This document shows positions 18,290 through 26,977 of a stretch of 64,000 bases of DNA, one piece after another. The stretch comes from Actinoplanes sichuanensis (GTDB lineage Bacteria; Actinomycetota; Actinomycetes; Mycobacteriales; Micromonosporaceae). The notes below the pieces were generated by a model. The model searched no databases. It saw nothing but the letters and a program-made list of their open reading frames with translations, and was not told the origin of the DNA. Position 1 is the first letter of the stretch. Every line of letters starts with the position of its first letter. The stretch covers positions 5,642,001-5,706,000 of the forward strand of contig NZ_AP028461.1 in NCBI RefSeq assembly GCF_033097365.1. Direction: 5' to 3'. Both the position numbers and the translations under genes were made by a program.

Positions 18290-19133
18290 AGTCATCGACC
18301 AGCCGCTTCGGGTCCAGTGGGAGTCGTTCCTCGAGGAACATCGGACGGCACTGCACGACAGCCTGGACGGCTTGACCGAGGAACAGGCCAGGCGCCGGCT
18401 CGTGTCGTCCGAGACGACGCTGCTCGGCCTGGTCAAGCACATGACCTTCGTGGAGAGGGTGTGGTTCGACGAGGCGATCACCGGGCGGCCACGCAGCGAG
18501 ATCGGGATCCCCGACACGCCGCACGAGTCGTTCGCGCTCGACGAGTCGGACACCATCGCCGGTGTTCAAGCCGCGTATCGGGAGGCTTGCGAGGCGTCCC
18601 GGGCCGCCGTGGCGAACCTTCACCTCGACGACATCGTGACCGGCAACCGTCGTGGGCCGGTGCCGCTGCGCTGGGTCTACCTGCACTTCCTGCGGGAGAT
18701 CGCCCAGCACTGCGGGCACGCCGACATCCTCCGCGAGCAGATCCTGGCCCAGCCGGCCGACAGGTGGGCGCGGTCCGACTGGTGGGGTGTGGTGCTCGAC
18801 GGGCCCGACATCGACGCGCTGGCCACGTTCTATGCGGAGTTGCGGGGCTGGTCGATCTGGCGGCGGGATCCGGGGCACATCGTGCTCGACGCCGGTGAGG
18901 GTGTCGGTTATCTCGCGGTGCAGGAGAATCCCGATTTCGTACGCCCGGCGTGGCCCACCGAGAGCAGCCGCCAGCAGATGATGTCGCACCTGGATTTCGA
19001 GGTCACCGACCTGGAGGCGGCGGTGGCGCACGCGGTCGGTCTCGGCGCGGAGCTACCGGCTCACCAGCCGCAGAAGAACGTGCGGGTGCTGCTGGATCCG
19101 GCCGGTCACCCGTTCTGTCTGTACTCGGCGTAG
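18282..19133 (+). CDS. DinB (DUF664) and VOC/glyoxalase-like fusion protein
   Basis: 283 residues. Residues 1-160 are a DinB-like four-helix bundle of the DUF664 type (FVERVWFDEAI, then HFLREIAQHCGHADILREQI with the conserved His pair that binds metal). Residues 170-283 are a VOC (glyoxalase/bleomycin-resistance) fold ending LDPAGHPFCLYSA. DinB proteins are often bacillithiol/mycothiol-dependent transferases, and VOC domains bind metals and small molecules, so a detoxification role is likely. The start ATG 18282 overlaps the PPDK-like gene end; GTG 18276 is possible. It converges with the HxlR gene, overlapping by 28 bp. Confidence 0.82.
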   Translation: MDEVIDQPLRVQWESFLEEHRTALHDSLDGLTEEQARRRLVSSETTLLGLVKHMTFVERVWFDEAITGRPRSEIGIPDTPHESFALDESDTIAGVQAAYREACEASRAAVANLHLDDIVTGNRRGPVPLRWVYLHFLREIAQHCGHADILREQILAQPADRWARSDWWGVVLDGPDIDALATFYAELRGWSIWRRDPGHIVLDAGEGVGYLAVQENPDFVRPAWPTESSRQQMMSHLDFEVTDLEAAVAHAVGLGAELPAHQPQKNVRVLLDPAGHPFCLYSA

Positions 19134-19513
19134 GCCTCGCGGCTCGCCTCGATGCCCGGGGCGTTGGCGATGGCCCAGCCGGCCAGCGCCAACGCGGGCG
19201 GGATGAGGCTTTCGCCGGTGGGGGTGAGCGCGTACTCGACCCGGGGCGGCACCTCGGCGTGGACGGTCCGGGTGATCAGGCCGTCCCGTTCGAGGTTGCG
19301 CAGCGTGAGGGTGAGCATGCGCTGGGAGATGCCCGGGATCTGATGGTGTAGGTCGGTGAAGCGCAGTATGCCCTGGTCGAGGGTGGCCACCACCAGCAGC
19401 GTCCATTTGTTGCAGATCTGGTCGAGGATCGCGCGGAGCGCACGGCCGCCGTCGCCACGGATCATGCAGGTGTGCTCGTACTCCACGGTGACACCCCTGT
19501 CGGTCAGGCACAT
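19106..19513 (-). CDS. HxlR-family transcriptional regulator
   Basis: 135 residues with the HxlR winged helix: IRGDGGRALRAILDQICNKWTLLVVATL, LHHQIPGISQRMLTLTLRNLERDGLI, and the wing VPPRVEYALTPTGESL. A cysteine just before the helix (EHTCMIRG) is where redox-sensing HxlR members carry their sensor thiol. ATG 19513 fits the family length. It is divergent from a DoxX gene, a pairing seen often: the HxlR protein represses the small membrane protein under non-stress conditions. The space between them carries nested dyads. Confidence 0.85.
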   Translation of the reverse strand: MCLTDRGVTVEYEHTCMIRGDGGRALRAILDQICNKWTLLVVATLDQGILRFTDLHHQIPGISQRMLTLTLRNLERDGLITRTVHAEVPPRVEYALTPTGESLIPPALALAGWAIANAPGIEASREAYAEYRQNG

Positions 19514-19543
19514 TTCTGTGCCTTTTGTAAGGCCCTCGAAAGT

Positions 19544-19580
19544 ACCCCATGATGGGGTCACTTACCGATGGTAACCATCG
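19544..19580. promoter_or_regulatory. Nested dyads between hxlR-type and doxX-type genes
   Basis: Three palindromes in 37 bp: ACCCCAT-G-ATGGGGT (19544-19558), TTACC-GAT-GGTAA (19562-19574) and CGATGG-TAA-CCATCG (19566-19580). All lie inside a larger imperfect inverted repeat (19529-19541 with 19582-19595). These are the likely operator(s) through which the HxlR protein controls itself and the divergent DoxX gene. Confidence 0.55.
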
Positions 19581-19598
19581 ATTTCGAAGGGCCTTTCC

Positions 19599-19964
19599 AT
19601 GCTTATCGCCTACTGGGTGCTGGCTGTCCTCCTCGCGGTCTTCTACGGCTACGCGGGCGGCAAGAAAGTCAGCCAGAGCCGGGAACAGCTCCAGCCGATG
19701 ATGGGCTGGGTCGACTCCATGCCGATGCCGCTGGTCCGGACGATCGGCTGGCTGGAACTCGCCGGCGCGGCCGGTCTGATCCTGCCGCCACTGACCGGCA
19801 TCGCACCGGCCTTGGCAGTGGCCGCGGCGGCCGGACTCACCGTCGTTCAGATAGGCGGGATCGTCGTGCACGTCTCGCGTGGCGAGGTGAAGGTGATCGG
19901 GCTCAACATCGGGCTGCTGATCGCGAGCGCGGTCACCGGGTGGCTGGCCACAATCTGGCTATAG
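19599..19964 (+). CDS. DoxX-family membrane protein
   Basis: 121 residues, four hydrophobic helices: LIAYWVLAVLLAVFYGYAGG, an IGWLELAGAAGLILPPLTG helix typical of DoxX, then two more. DoxX proteins form membrane complexes linked to thiol/redox homeostasis and some oxidoreductases. Its regulation by the divergent HxlR gene is inferred from the dyads in the shared promoter region. It converges with the HAD gene by 6 bp. Confidence 0.85.
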   Translation: MLIAYWVLAVLLAVFYGYAGGKKVSQSREQLQPMMGWVDSMPMPLVRTIGWLELAGAAGLILPPLTGIAPALAVAAAAGLTVVQIGGIVVHVSRGEVKVIGLNIGLLIASAVTGWLATIWL

Positions 19965-20579
19965 GAGCAGGTCAAGGGCGGTGACGATGTCGGCTGCCGT
20001 ATGCGTCGGGCGGTAGGCGGTCTCGGGCCACGGCCGCCCCGCGGAGATCCAGACGCTGGTCAGGCCGAGCGCGGACGATCCGGCGATGTCGGCGTGCGGC
20101 GAGTCGCCGATCATCCAGGCACCGTCCAGATCCGGGGCGGCGGCGCGGAAGATCGCCGGATCGGGCTTCTTACAGCCGACCGTCTCGGAGACGACCCAGC
20201 CGTCGACCAGGCGGTCCAGCCCGGTGTTACGGATCTTGGCTTCCTGCTGGACGGTACGGCCATTGGTGACGATGACACACACCCAGCCGGCGGCGCGGAC
20301 CCGGCGGAGGGCGTCGGCGGTAGCCCCGGTGAGGGTGGCTCGATCGGCGGCACCGACGTCCAGAAGAGTCCGGACGGCCCGCCCCGAGACCCGGAAGCGG
20401 CTGGTCATCGCGTCGGCGACCACGGACCGGGCAGCGTAGCCGCTCGCGTCGACGCCCATCACCCACTCCACGTCGGCAGCCGGCAGCCCGTGCTCGTCGA
20501 GGAACTCCACCACCGCTCCACGAAACGCCGCATCCCGGTCGATCAGCGTGTTGTCGAGATCCACGAGCAGCCGCGACAC
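19959..20579 (-). CDS. HAD-superfamily hydrolase
   Basis: 206 residues with all HAD motifs: LLVDLDNTLIDRD (motif I, DxD), VIVTNG (motif II), GCKKPDPAIF (motif III lysine) and MIGDSPHADIAG (motif IV). A helical cap lies between I and II. It is a likely phosphatase for a small metabolite; the substrate is unknown. GTG 20579 is chosen because motif I must begin near the N-terminus. It starts 4 nt after the MEDS-STAS gene ends, so the two form an operon. Confidence 0.85.
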   Translation of the reverse strand: MSRLLVDLDNTLIDRDAAFRGAVVEFLDEHGLPAADVEWVMGVDASGYAARSVVADAMTSRFRVSGRAVRTLLDVGAADRATLTGATADALRRVRAAGWVCVIVTNGRTVQQEAKIRNTGLDRLVDGWVVSETVGCKKPDPAIFRAAAPDLDGAWMIGDSPHADIAGSSALGLTSVWISAGRPWPETAYRPTHTAADIVTALDLLL

Positions 20580-20583
20580 GGCA

Positions 20584-21420
20584 TCACGACTCGCAGATCG
20601 CGTCGGCGCCGTTGAACACGAGCAACCGCCGCAGGCCGGGCGAGCAGCCGACGACCCGCAGCCGGGGTGCGCCGGCGACGGCGACCTCCAGCAGGATCCG
20701 CACCGTCGCGGCGTCGGCGAACCGCAGCTCCGACACGTCGACGACGATCGGCTGGTCACCGGCCGGGGTGTCGTCGACGAGGCGTTCGAGCACGGATCGC
20801 AGCGCCTGCCGGTTCGACAGGTCGGCCTCGCCCCGGATCCGGATGCCGGGTGGGTCGCCGAGGCGGGCGAACCGGAGAGCAGGCTCGGCCTCGGCGCCCG
20901 TGTTGTGGTCGACGGCCGCCGGGTGCGCCCAGGTCACTCGTTGCAGCTCGGCCGGCGAGAACAGCCGCCGATCGTAGAGACAGATCGCCATCGCCTGCCG
21001 CTCGGCGAACACCCGGTTGACGTTCGCCTCATACCAGGCCAGGCGTTCGGCTCCGGCGACCGGACCGGCCGCCCACGACATGTCACCGATCGCCCGGAGG
21101 CTCCGGAATCCGTCGGCGCGGGCCCGGGCCGCCTCGGTGCGCCAGCCGTCCATCGTCGCCTCGGGGTCGAACCGGCCGCCCGCGAGATAGGAGTCCTCGG
21201 CCGTCACCATCACGACCTGGCCGCGGTCGATCGCGTCGTGCACGCCCAGTTCGTCAGCGAGCCGCTCCGGGTCGGGTCCGAAATAGAGGATTCGCTCGTC
21301 GGCACGGATGCCGGCGTTGATGTACGTCGCCAGGCCTCTGATGCGGACGTCGTCATCGTCGATGATCACGCATGCGTGGTCGCCCGGCCGGAGCCGCCCG
21401 AGCATCCCTGCCTCGATCAT
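20584..21420 (-). CDS. MEDS-domain and STAS anti-sigma antagonist-like protein
   Basis: 278 residues. The first 175 match the MEDS sensor domain (LRPGDHACVIIDDDDVRIRG, GIRADERILYFG, SYLAGGRFDPEATMDGW). The C-terminal 90 are a STAS-like domain (IRGEADLSNRQALRSVLERL, PIVVDVSELRFADAATVRILLEV), the fold of anti-sigma factor antagonists. The serine usually phosphorylated in STAS domains appears replaced around DAATVR. Proteins of this type act in partner-switching signalling of actinomycete development or stress. Start ATG 21420; the GNAT gene lies 13 nt upstream on the same strand. Confidence 0.8.
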   Translation of the reverse strand: MIEAGMLGRLRPGDHACVIIDDDDVRIRGLATYINAGIRADERILYFGPDPERLADELGVHDAIDRGQVVMVTAEDSYLAGGRFDPEATMDGWRTEAARARADGFRSLRAIGDMSWAAGPVAGAERLAWYEANVNRVFAERQAMAICLYDRRLFSPAELQRVTWAHPAAVDHNTGAEAEPALRFARLGDPPGIRIRGEADLSNRQALRSVLERLVDDTPAGDQPIVVDVSELRFADAATVRILLEVAVAGAPRLRVVGCSPGLRRLLVFNGADAICES

Positions 21421-21433
21421 GACGACCCCTCTG

Positions 21434-22132
21434 TCAGCTGACTCGGTAATGGTAACTGTGGGAGTGCGTGAAGCCGACTTTCCCGTACAGCGCCCGGGCC
21501 GCCGCGTTGTCCTCCTCGACCTGGAGATAGAGCAGGTCGGCGCCCTGCCCGGCAGACCAGGACGCACCGGCCCGCAGAATCGACTCGGCGTATCCCTTCC
21601 GGCGGTGCCGCGGATCGGTGGCCATGCAGAACACCCCGCTGATCCCGTCCGCCACGACGAACAGCCCGAGCGCGGCGATCTCATCGTCCACGGTGACCGA
21701 CGCATAACCGGTGGTCACGGCGATGTGTTCGAGGACGTGCTCGCTGACCGCCGGGTTGCCGTAGGCCGCCCGCCACTGCGGTGTCAGCTCCGGCCCGATC
21801 ACGACGACGGGATCCGCGGCGGCCACCTCGGCCACCGGCGCGGTCAGCACCAGCGTCGGAGCGTCGAATCGGTAGCCCCGCCCGGCCAGCGCGGCGTCCA
21901 ACTCGGCGTGTTCCTCGGCCGGGCTGATCTGCACGATCACCGGAATGTCGCGATCCCGATAGAACGCCTCGGCCACCTCGACGGCCACCTCGGCTCCGGA
22001 CGGCAGCGCCGAGTTGTTGCGCCGCTTCCCGACGCCCGGTGTGTGCCGCAGCAGCCAGCCCCCGGCCTGTTCAGCGTGGGTGGCCGGCCAGGCGGCGACG
22101 GCGTGTTCCTCGATCCTCGCGATGCTTCCCAT
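21434..22132 (-). CDS. GNAT-family N-acetyltransferase
   Basis: 232 residues; the C-terminal half carries the acetyl-CoA site GVFCMATDPRHRRKGYAESIL and the ending LYLQVEEDNAAARALYGKVGFTHSHSYHYRV. The N-terminal half (GWLLRHTPGVGKRRNNSALP) resembles the first domain of two-domain GNAT proteins. The acceptor is unknown. It precedes the MEDS-STAS and HAD genes with a 13-nt gap, so the three may be one transcript. Confidence 0.82.
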   Translation of the reverse strand: MGSIARIEEHAVAAWPATHAEQAGGWLLRHTPGVGKRRNNSALPSGAEVAVEVAEAFYRDRDIPVIVQISPAEEHAELDAALAGRGYRFDAPTLVLTAPVAEVAAADPVVVIGPELTPQWRAAYGNPAVSEHVLEHIAVTTGYASVTVDDEIAALGLFVVADGISGVFCMATDPRHRRKGYAESILRAGASWSAGQGADLLYLQVEEDNAAARALYGKVGFTHSHSYHYRVS

Positions 22133-22192
22133 GATCGATGATCTTATGGATCACCTGCCGGAACGGTTTGCCGCGTCCGATACCTTGGGCCG

Positions 22193-22903
22193 ATGCCGAG
22201 AGCCGACGAGCCCCACGAGTCCGCCCCCGACTGGCTGCTGTGGCCGGTCCGGGCGGTCGCGGTCGTCGTGGTGCTGCCGTTCCGCCTGCTCGGCATGGCC
22301 TTCGAGGCGATCGGCCGCTTCCTGCACCGCTACCTGATCATGCCGCTGGCCTGGCTGGGCCGCCACCTGATCGTCATCCCCGCGCTCTGGCTGTGGCACT
22401 GGCTGATCGTGGTCCCGGCCACCTGGATCTGGCGATGGCTGATCGTGGTCCCGCTGACCTGGCTCTGGATCAACGTGCTCCGCCCACCGGCCCGCTGGCT
22501 CGGAAAGGCCCTGGTCACAGTCTTCGGCTGGCTGCTGGCGATCCCGGTGATGCTGATCGGCGTACCACTGATGTGGCTGTGGGAGAACGCCGTGGTCCCC
22601 CTCTACCGCCGGGTCCTCCGCCCAGCCGGCGTTCTCCTGTGGTCGTGGATCCTGGTCCCGATCGGCCGCACCCTGCTGTGGTTCCTGCAGACCGGCTGGG
22701 ACGGCACGACCTGGCTGTTCCGCCAGATCTACCGCCTCCTGCTCCGCCCACTGGGCATCGCCATCGCGGTGACCTGGCGATACACGTTCGGCGCGGTCTG
22801 GCGCCACATCATCACCCCCACCGCGCGCTGGCTCCGCGACGAAATCCTCCGCCCCACCGGCGCCGCGATCCGCTCCGCCCTTTCCGCCCTGGGCCTCCGA
22901 TAA
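22193..22903 (+). CDS. Tryptophan-rich repetitive membrane protein
   Basis: 236 residues with no recognised family. Very rich in Trp, Leu, Ile, Val and Pro, with repeated units such as WLGRHLIVIPALWLW, HWLIVVPATWIW, RWLIVVPLTWLW and later WSWILVPIGRTLLWF and RLLLRPLGIAIAVTW. Spacing of about 11-15 residues between the I-V-P centres suggests short membrane-associated or reentrant helices separated by single Arg/His residues. It starts ATG 22193, 60 bp from the divergent GNAT gene. The function is unknown. Confidence 0.65.
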   Translation: MPRADEPHESAPDWLLWPVRAVAVVVVLPFRLLGMAFEAIGRFLHRYLIMPLAWLGRHLIVIPALWLWHWLIVVPATWIWRWLIVVPLTWLWINVLRPPARWLGKALVTVFGWLLAIPVMLIGVPLMWLWENAVVPLYRRVLRPAGVLLWSWILVPIGRTLLWFLQTGWDGTTWLFRQIYRLLLRPLGIAIAVTWRYTFGAVWRHIITPTARWLRDEILRPTGAAIRSALSALGLR

Positions 22904-23176
22904 CCCCTCATCTGGTACGACCACCCCAGACCCGACCGCACGAGAGCCGTCCCCGAACTACACCGCGACGGGGCTGCCCACTCCCGCCCGCCCCCGCGCC
23001 CGCCGGGCCGATCCCCCGGCTCACGGTCACCCCGGATGTCCGCCCCACCAAGCCGAGACGCCGACCACCCCACTACGGCCACCAGCGTTCGCACCCGGGC
23101 GAAGGGTGCCTGGCGATTCACCCGGACAGACAGCTACGTATGTCTACGGACCCGAACCGGACGGCCAGTACCGTAG

Positions 23177-24079
23177 GTGACCAGTCGACAGCAAGCTCAC
23201 CGTGTGAACTTGCCGCCTCCCCAGGACCCATGGGCCGGCCAGCCGGGACAACCACCGCAACCACGTCCCGGTAACGGTCCGCCCACCCCACCGGCACCAC
23301 CCACGGCGTCGAACGACCCGAACCACGACTACGGTCCGCCGATCGCCCCGGGCCGGCCTGGCGTGCCACACCCGGGATACGGCCGGCCACCCGCCTACGG
23401 CCAGGCAGCCGGTTACGGCCGGCCGCCGGTTTCCGGGCAGCCCGCCTACGGAACGCCGCCACCCTTCGGCCCACCGCCGACCGCGATGTTCGCGGCCCAG
23501 CCAGCTCCGACCACGAACCGGAAATCCTGGCACAAACCGCTCCTCGGCGTGCTCGGTGTGCTGACGCTGTGCGTGTGCGGGGTGGCCCTGTTCAGCCCGG
23601 ACCAGGAAACCGACAAGACATCGGCGCCGGCGGACAGTCCCGAGGTGGCCGCACTACAACAAGCCGCCACGAAGACCCCGGAAGCCGGGGCGACCCCGGA
23701 GGCCGGGCCGACCACGTCGACAGCCCCGAAGAAACCCACTGCGACGACGAACCCGAAGGCGACCCCGACCAGGACGGCGTCGAAATCACCGAAGGCCGTC
23801 TACTACGCGAACTGCGACGCCGCACCGGGCGAACTGAGCCGCAGCGACCCGGGCTACCGCAAGGCCCTGGACCGGGACGGCGATGGAATCGCGTGCGAGT
23901 CGAGCGGCGACGACGAGGAACCGATCGAGGACGACGAGCCCACCGGAGGAACCGACCCGCGCTTCTCGACCTGCAAGGCGGCCAACAGCGCGGGCTACGG
24001 CGATTACGTTCGCGGCGTCGACCCGGAGTACGACTGGTACCAGGACCGGGACGGCGACGGGATCGTCTGCGAGAGATGA
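23177..24079 (+). CDS. Pro-rich membrane protein with two excalibur calcium-binding domains
   Basis: 300 residues. A cytoplasmic Pro/Gly-rich N-terminus (repeats of GRPPAYGQAAGYGRPP type) is followed by one transmembrane helix near 118-134 (LLGVLGVLTLCVCGVALF), an extracellular Thr/Pro/Lys linker, and two excalibur domains with DRDGDGIACE and DRDGDGIVCE. Excalibur domains bind calcium at the cell surface and are often attached to nucleases or wall proteins. Starts GTG 23177 or GTG 23204; neither has a strong ribosome site. Confidence 0.78.
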   Translation: MTSRQQAHRVNLPPPQDPWAGQPGQPPQPRPGNGPPTPPAPPTASNDPNHDYGPPIAPGRPGVPHPGYGRPPAYGQAAGYGRPPVSGQPAYGTPPPFGPPPTAMFAAQPAPTTNRKSWHKPLLGVLGVLTLCVCGVALFSPDQETDKTSAPADSPEVAALQQAATKTPEAGATPEAGPTTSTAPKKPTATTNPKATPTRTASKSPKAVYYANCDAAPGELSRSDPGYRKALDRDGDGIACESSGDDEEPIEDDEPTGGTDPRFSTCKAANSAGYGDYVRGVDPEYDWYQDRDGDGIVCER

Positions 24080-24097
24080 CCCGTGACCGAAAACCCG

Positions 24098-24174
24098 ATC
24101 GGTGACGACCCCGGGCGACGACCAGCGGCCGAAGACTCCAATCGGTGACGACCCCGGAATGGTGACCAGCGGCC
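24098..24174 (+). repeat. Two imperfect 33-bp direct repeats
   Basis: ATCGGTGACGACCCCGG and, a few bases later, GACCAGCGGCC occur at 24098-24130 and again at 24141-24174, 43 bp apart, in the 300-bp space after the excalibur gene. The rest of that space shows only a short ACAAATTTGT dyad (24272-24281) ahead of the GGDEF gene. Confidence 0.6.
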
Positions 24175-24382
24175 TCAGCCCGGAACTCGCGCTGCGGCCG
24201 CGCCCGGCAGCACACCTCGCGCGGTAGCCGACGGGACGACCCACATCAACTCGACGCTTTGTCCCGTACCAACAAATTTGTCCTGAATGAAATCAACCAG
24301 GAACGCGAAACCGCCGGACCGGACCGCGCCGAACGAATACGGACAGCGGGTCCGGGCGTGGACGCGGGCGATTTGCGGGATC

Positions 24383-26179
24383 ATGACCGGTGTGAGTGGT
24401 GGGCGCACGTTCGGGATCCTGTCGCCGTTCGTCGGAGGGGACTACTACGGGGCGATCATCGAGGGGATCAACGCGGCGGCCGTCGCCGGCGGGGACCGGG
24501 TGATGGCAGTGCAGACGCTGGACCCCGGCGCCCACAGCGCCGACCGCAGTGGCCTGCCGGAATTCCACCGGCCGGTGGCTTGGCGGCATCTGTCGGGGCT
24601 GGCGGTGCTGCCCGGCGCGGTGGGTTCGGAGTATGCCGAGGCGGCTCGCCGGGCCGGGCTGCCGGTAGTGCTGGTGGCGGCCGAGACGTCCGGCGAAGGC
24701 ATGTCCGTGGTGGCCGCCGACAACCGCAGCGGAGTCCGCGACGCCGTCGCCCATCTGATCGAACACGGTCATGAGCGCATCGCCTTCGCCGGCTACATGG
24801 TGCATTTCGACCTGCGTGAGCGACTTGCCGGGTATCGCGCGGGCCTGGCCGAGCGTGATCTGAGCCCGATGGTGTTCGACACCGGCGACAACCACGAGTC
24901 GGGTGGCGAGGCGGTGGCCGACGCACTGATCCGGGCCGGCATGCCGGTGACCGCGATCGTGCTGGGCACCGACCGGAACGCGATCGGCCTGATCGGACGG
25001 CTGACCGCGGCCGGCTACGACCTGCCGAAGGACCTGGCGGTCGTCGGGTTCGACGACATCGCCGACGCCGCCTACCTGAAGCCGGCGCTGTCGAGTGTGC
25101 GGCAGCCGCTCGACGCGTTGGGCGCCACGGTCTACGACCTGATGTCCGAGCCGCCACAGAAACGCCAGGTGGCGACCCTATTCGAGCCGCGCGAGTCGTG
25201 CGGCTGCGCCTCGGATGGGCTGCCCTTGTCGGAGGCGAACACCCGCGAGCTGTTCGGGCAGGTCCGCTATCTGCAGGACACCCTGAACGTGCAGTACGAG
25301 CTGGGTATCGCGCTGCTCGGCGAGCAGGGCGGCGACCCGGCACACCTGGACTGGCTGGACCGCACGCCGGCCCGGGCCGGTTGTCTGGGCATGTGGCATC
25401 CGGACGAACCGGAGAAGCTGGAGACGGTCGGCACCTTCCGCTTCCCCGCTGCCGGCGGCCGGGTCCTCCCGGTGGATGAATTTCCACCCGCCGAACTGTT
25501 CGCGCTCGCCGATGGGACGGACGGCGACATCGTGTTCACCGTGCCGGTCCGCAGCCGCATGCGCGACTGGGGGATGCTCGCCGCGGTGGGCCGGATCCAG
25601 TCGACCACCCCACCGGGCCGGGAGATGATGAACCATTCCGGGTCGCTGCTGGCGAAGGCCCTGGACTACCGGGTGGTCGAGGAACGGCTGCGTACGGCCG
25701 CGATGCACGACCACCTGACGGGTCTGCCGAACCGGCTGCTGCTGGAGGACCGGCTCGCCCAGGCCGGGTTGCGGGCGGCGCGCGAGCCCGGTTACCGGTT
25801 CGCGGTGCTGCTCATGGACCTCGACGGGTTCAAGGCGATCAACGACGGTCTCGGGCACGCCGCCGGAGACCAACTGCTGATCCAGGTGGCGAGGCGGTTG
25901 ACGGCGCTGTTGCGGCGCACCGATACGGTAGCTCGGCTGGGCGGGGACGAGTTCGTCGTGTTGATCGACGACGTCTCCGGGCCGGGAGGGGACAGTGTGG
26001 TCCGGGCCGGGATCGAGGCCGCGGTGGTCGAGCCGTACACGATCGACGGGCATGTCGTCGAGGTGGGGTTGAGCATCGGGTCGGCGGTGTCCGGCGACGG
26101 GTCGGCCGACCCCGACCTGCTGTTGCGGGAGGCCGACGCCGCCATGTACCAGGCGAAATCGGCCAGCCGCCGACGATGA
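24383..26179 (+). CDS. Diguanylate cyclase with LacI-type sugar-binding sensor domain
   Basis: 598 residues. Residues 5-275 resemble the periplasmic-binding-like ligand domain of LacI/GalR regulators (FGILSPFVGGDYYGAIIEGI, VAADNRSGVRDAVAHLIEHGHERIAFAG, DLAVVGFDDIADAAYLKPALSSV) but no LacI DNA-binding domain precedes it. After a GAF-like middle part comes a GGDEF domain (HDHLTGLPNRLLLEDRL, LLMDLDGFKAINDGLGHAAG, RLGGDEFVVLID) with an intact active site and an RxxD inhibitory site five residues upstream. It probably makes c-di-GMP in response to a small ligand in the cytoplasm. Start ATG 24383; GTG 24392 is possible. Its stop overlaps the next gene's start. Confidence 0.87.
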   Translation: MTGVSGGRTFGILSPFVGGDYYGAIIEGINAAAVAGGDRVMAVQTLDPGAHSADRSGLPEFHRPVAWRHLSGLAVLPGAVGSEYAEAARRAGLPVVLVAAETSGEGMSVVAADNRSGVRDAVAHLIEHGHERIAFAGYMVHFDLRERLAGYRAGLAERDLSPMVFDTGDNHESGGEAVADALIRAGMPVTAIVLGTDRNAIGLIGRLTAAGYDLPKDLAVVGFDDIADAAYLKPALSSVRQPLDALGATVYDLMSEPPQKRQVATLFEPRESCGCASDGLPLSEANTRELFGQVRYLQDTLNVQYELGIALLGEQGGDPAHLDWLDRTPARAGCLGMWHPDEPEKLETVGTFRFPAAGGRVLPVDEFPPAELFALADGTDGDIVFTVPVRSRMRDWGMLAAVGRIQSTTPPGREMMNHSGSLLAKALDYRVVEERLRTAAMHDHLTGLPNRLLLEDRLAQAGLRAAREPGYRFAVLLMDLDGFKAINDGLGHAAGDQLLIQVARRLTALLRRTDTVARLGGDEFVVLIDDVSGPGGDSVVRAGIEAAVVEPYTIDGHVVEVGLSIGSAVSGDGSADPDLLLREADAAMYQAKSASRRR

Positions 26180-26871
26180 CGGATTTCGTGGAGAAGCGCG
26201 ACGTGACGACCGACCAGCCCGGCCAGTTGGCGCGCCGGGGTCACCCCGAGGCCTGGCACGAGCAGTGGACCGATCTGAACCACTTCCTCATGGTTTACAA
26301 GTTCGGCCTCGCCGAGATCAACACGAAGATCACGATCCTGGCCGAGGAGCTCACCCACCGCGGTTCCGGCAACCCGATCGAGCACGTCAGCCCACGTCTC
26401 AAGTCACCGGCCAGCATCACCGCGAAGGCGCACCGCCTCAACTGCCCGCTGCACTTCGACGACCTGCGCGCCCGGATCCGTGACATCGCCGGCATCCGGA
26501 TCGTCTGCAGTTTCGTCTCGGACGTCTACACGGTCGCGAACATGCTGACCCGCCAGCCGGACGTCAATCTGGTCGTCACCAAGGACTACATCGCCAAGCC
26601 GAAGGCCAACGGCTACCGCAGCCTGCATCTCATCGTCGAGATCCCGGTCTTCATGTCCGACCGGGTGGTCGCCGTGCCGGTCGAGGTCCAACTGCGCACG
26701 GTCGCCATGGACTTCTGGGCCAGCCTCGAACACAAGATCTACTACAAGCACGATCCGGACGTCGTTCCACCCCGCCTGCGCGACGAGCTGACCGCGGCGG
26801 CCGAGGATGCCGCGCGTCTCGACATCCGGATGGAACGGTTACACCGCGAAATCCACGGACCAAGACGCTGA
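26176..26871 (+). CDS. Small alarmone synthetase (RelA/SpoT synthetase domain)
   Basis: 231 residues consisting of a single (p)ppGpp synthetase domain without hydrolase or ACT/TGS parts. Motifs: LRARIRDIAGIRIVCSF, KANGYRSLHLIVEIP and EVQLRTVAMDFWASLEHKIYYKH, the last carrying the catalytic Glu. Small alarmone synthetases (RelQ/RelP type) transfer pyrophosphate from ATP to GTP/GDP. The start codon overlaps the cyclase stop (ATGA, 26176-26179), so the c-di-GMP and ppGpp enzymes are translated together. Confidence 0.88.
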   Translation: MTDFVEKRDVTTDQPGQLARRGHPEAWHEQWTDLNHFLMVYKFGLAEINTKITILAEELTHRGSGNPIEHVSPRLKSPASITAKAHRLNCPLHFDDLRARIRDIAGIRIVCSFVSDVYTVANMLTRQPDVNLVVTKDYIAKPKANGYRSLHLIVEIPVFMSDRVVAVPVEVQLRTVAMDFWASLEHKIYYKHDPDVVPPRLRDELTAAAEDAARLDIRMERLHREIHGPRR

Positions 26872-26977
26872 TTCGGTACGGCCACACCGCCCGCCGAACC
26901 CATCCCGCCCCGTCTGCTCCGCGCGAGATCCGCGGCGGGTCACGACCGAAACGCGACCGCCGGGCTGATGCGGTGGT

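Noticed and set aside
24287..24382. Longer N-terminus of the LacI-GGDEF protein
   Set aside because: The extra 32 residues are basic and do not form a LacI helix-turn-helix. The ligand domain begins directly after ATG 24383.
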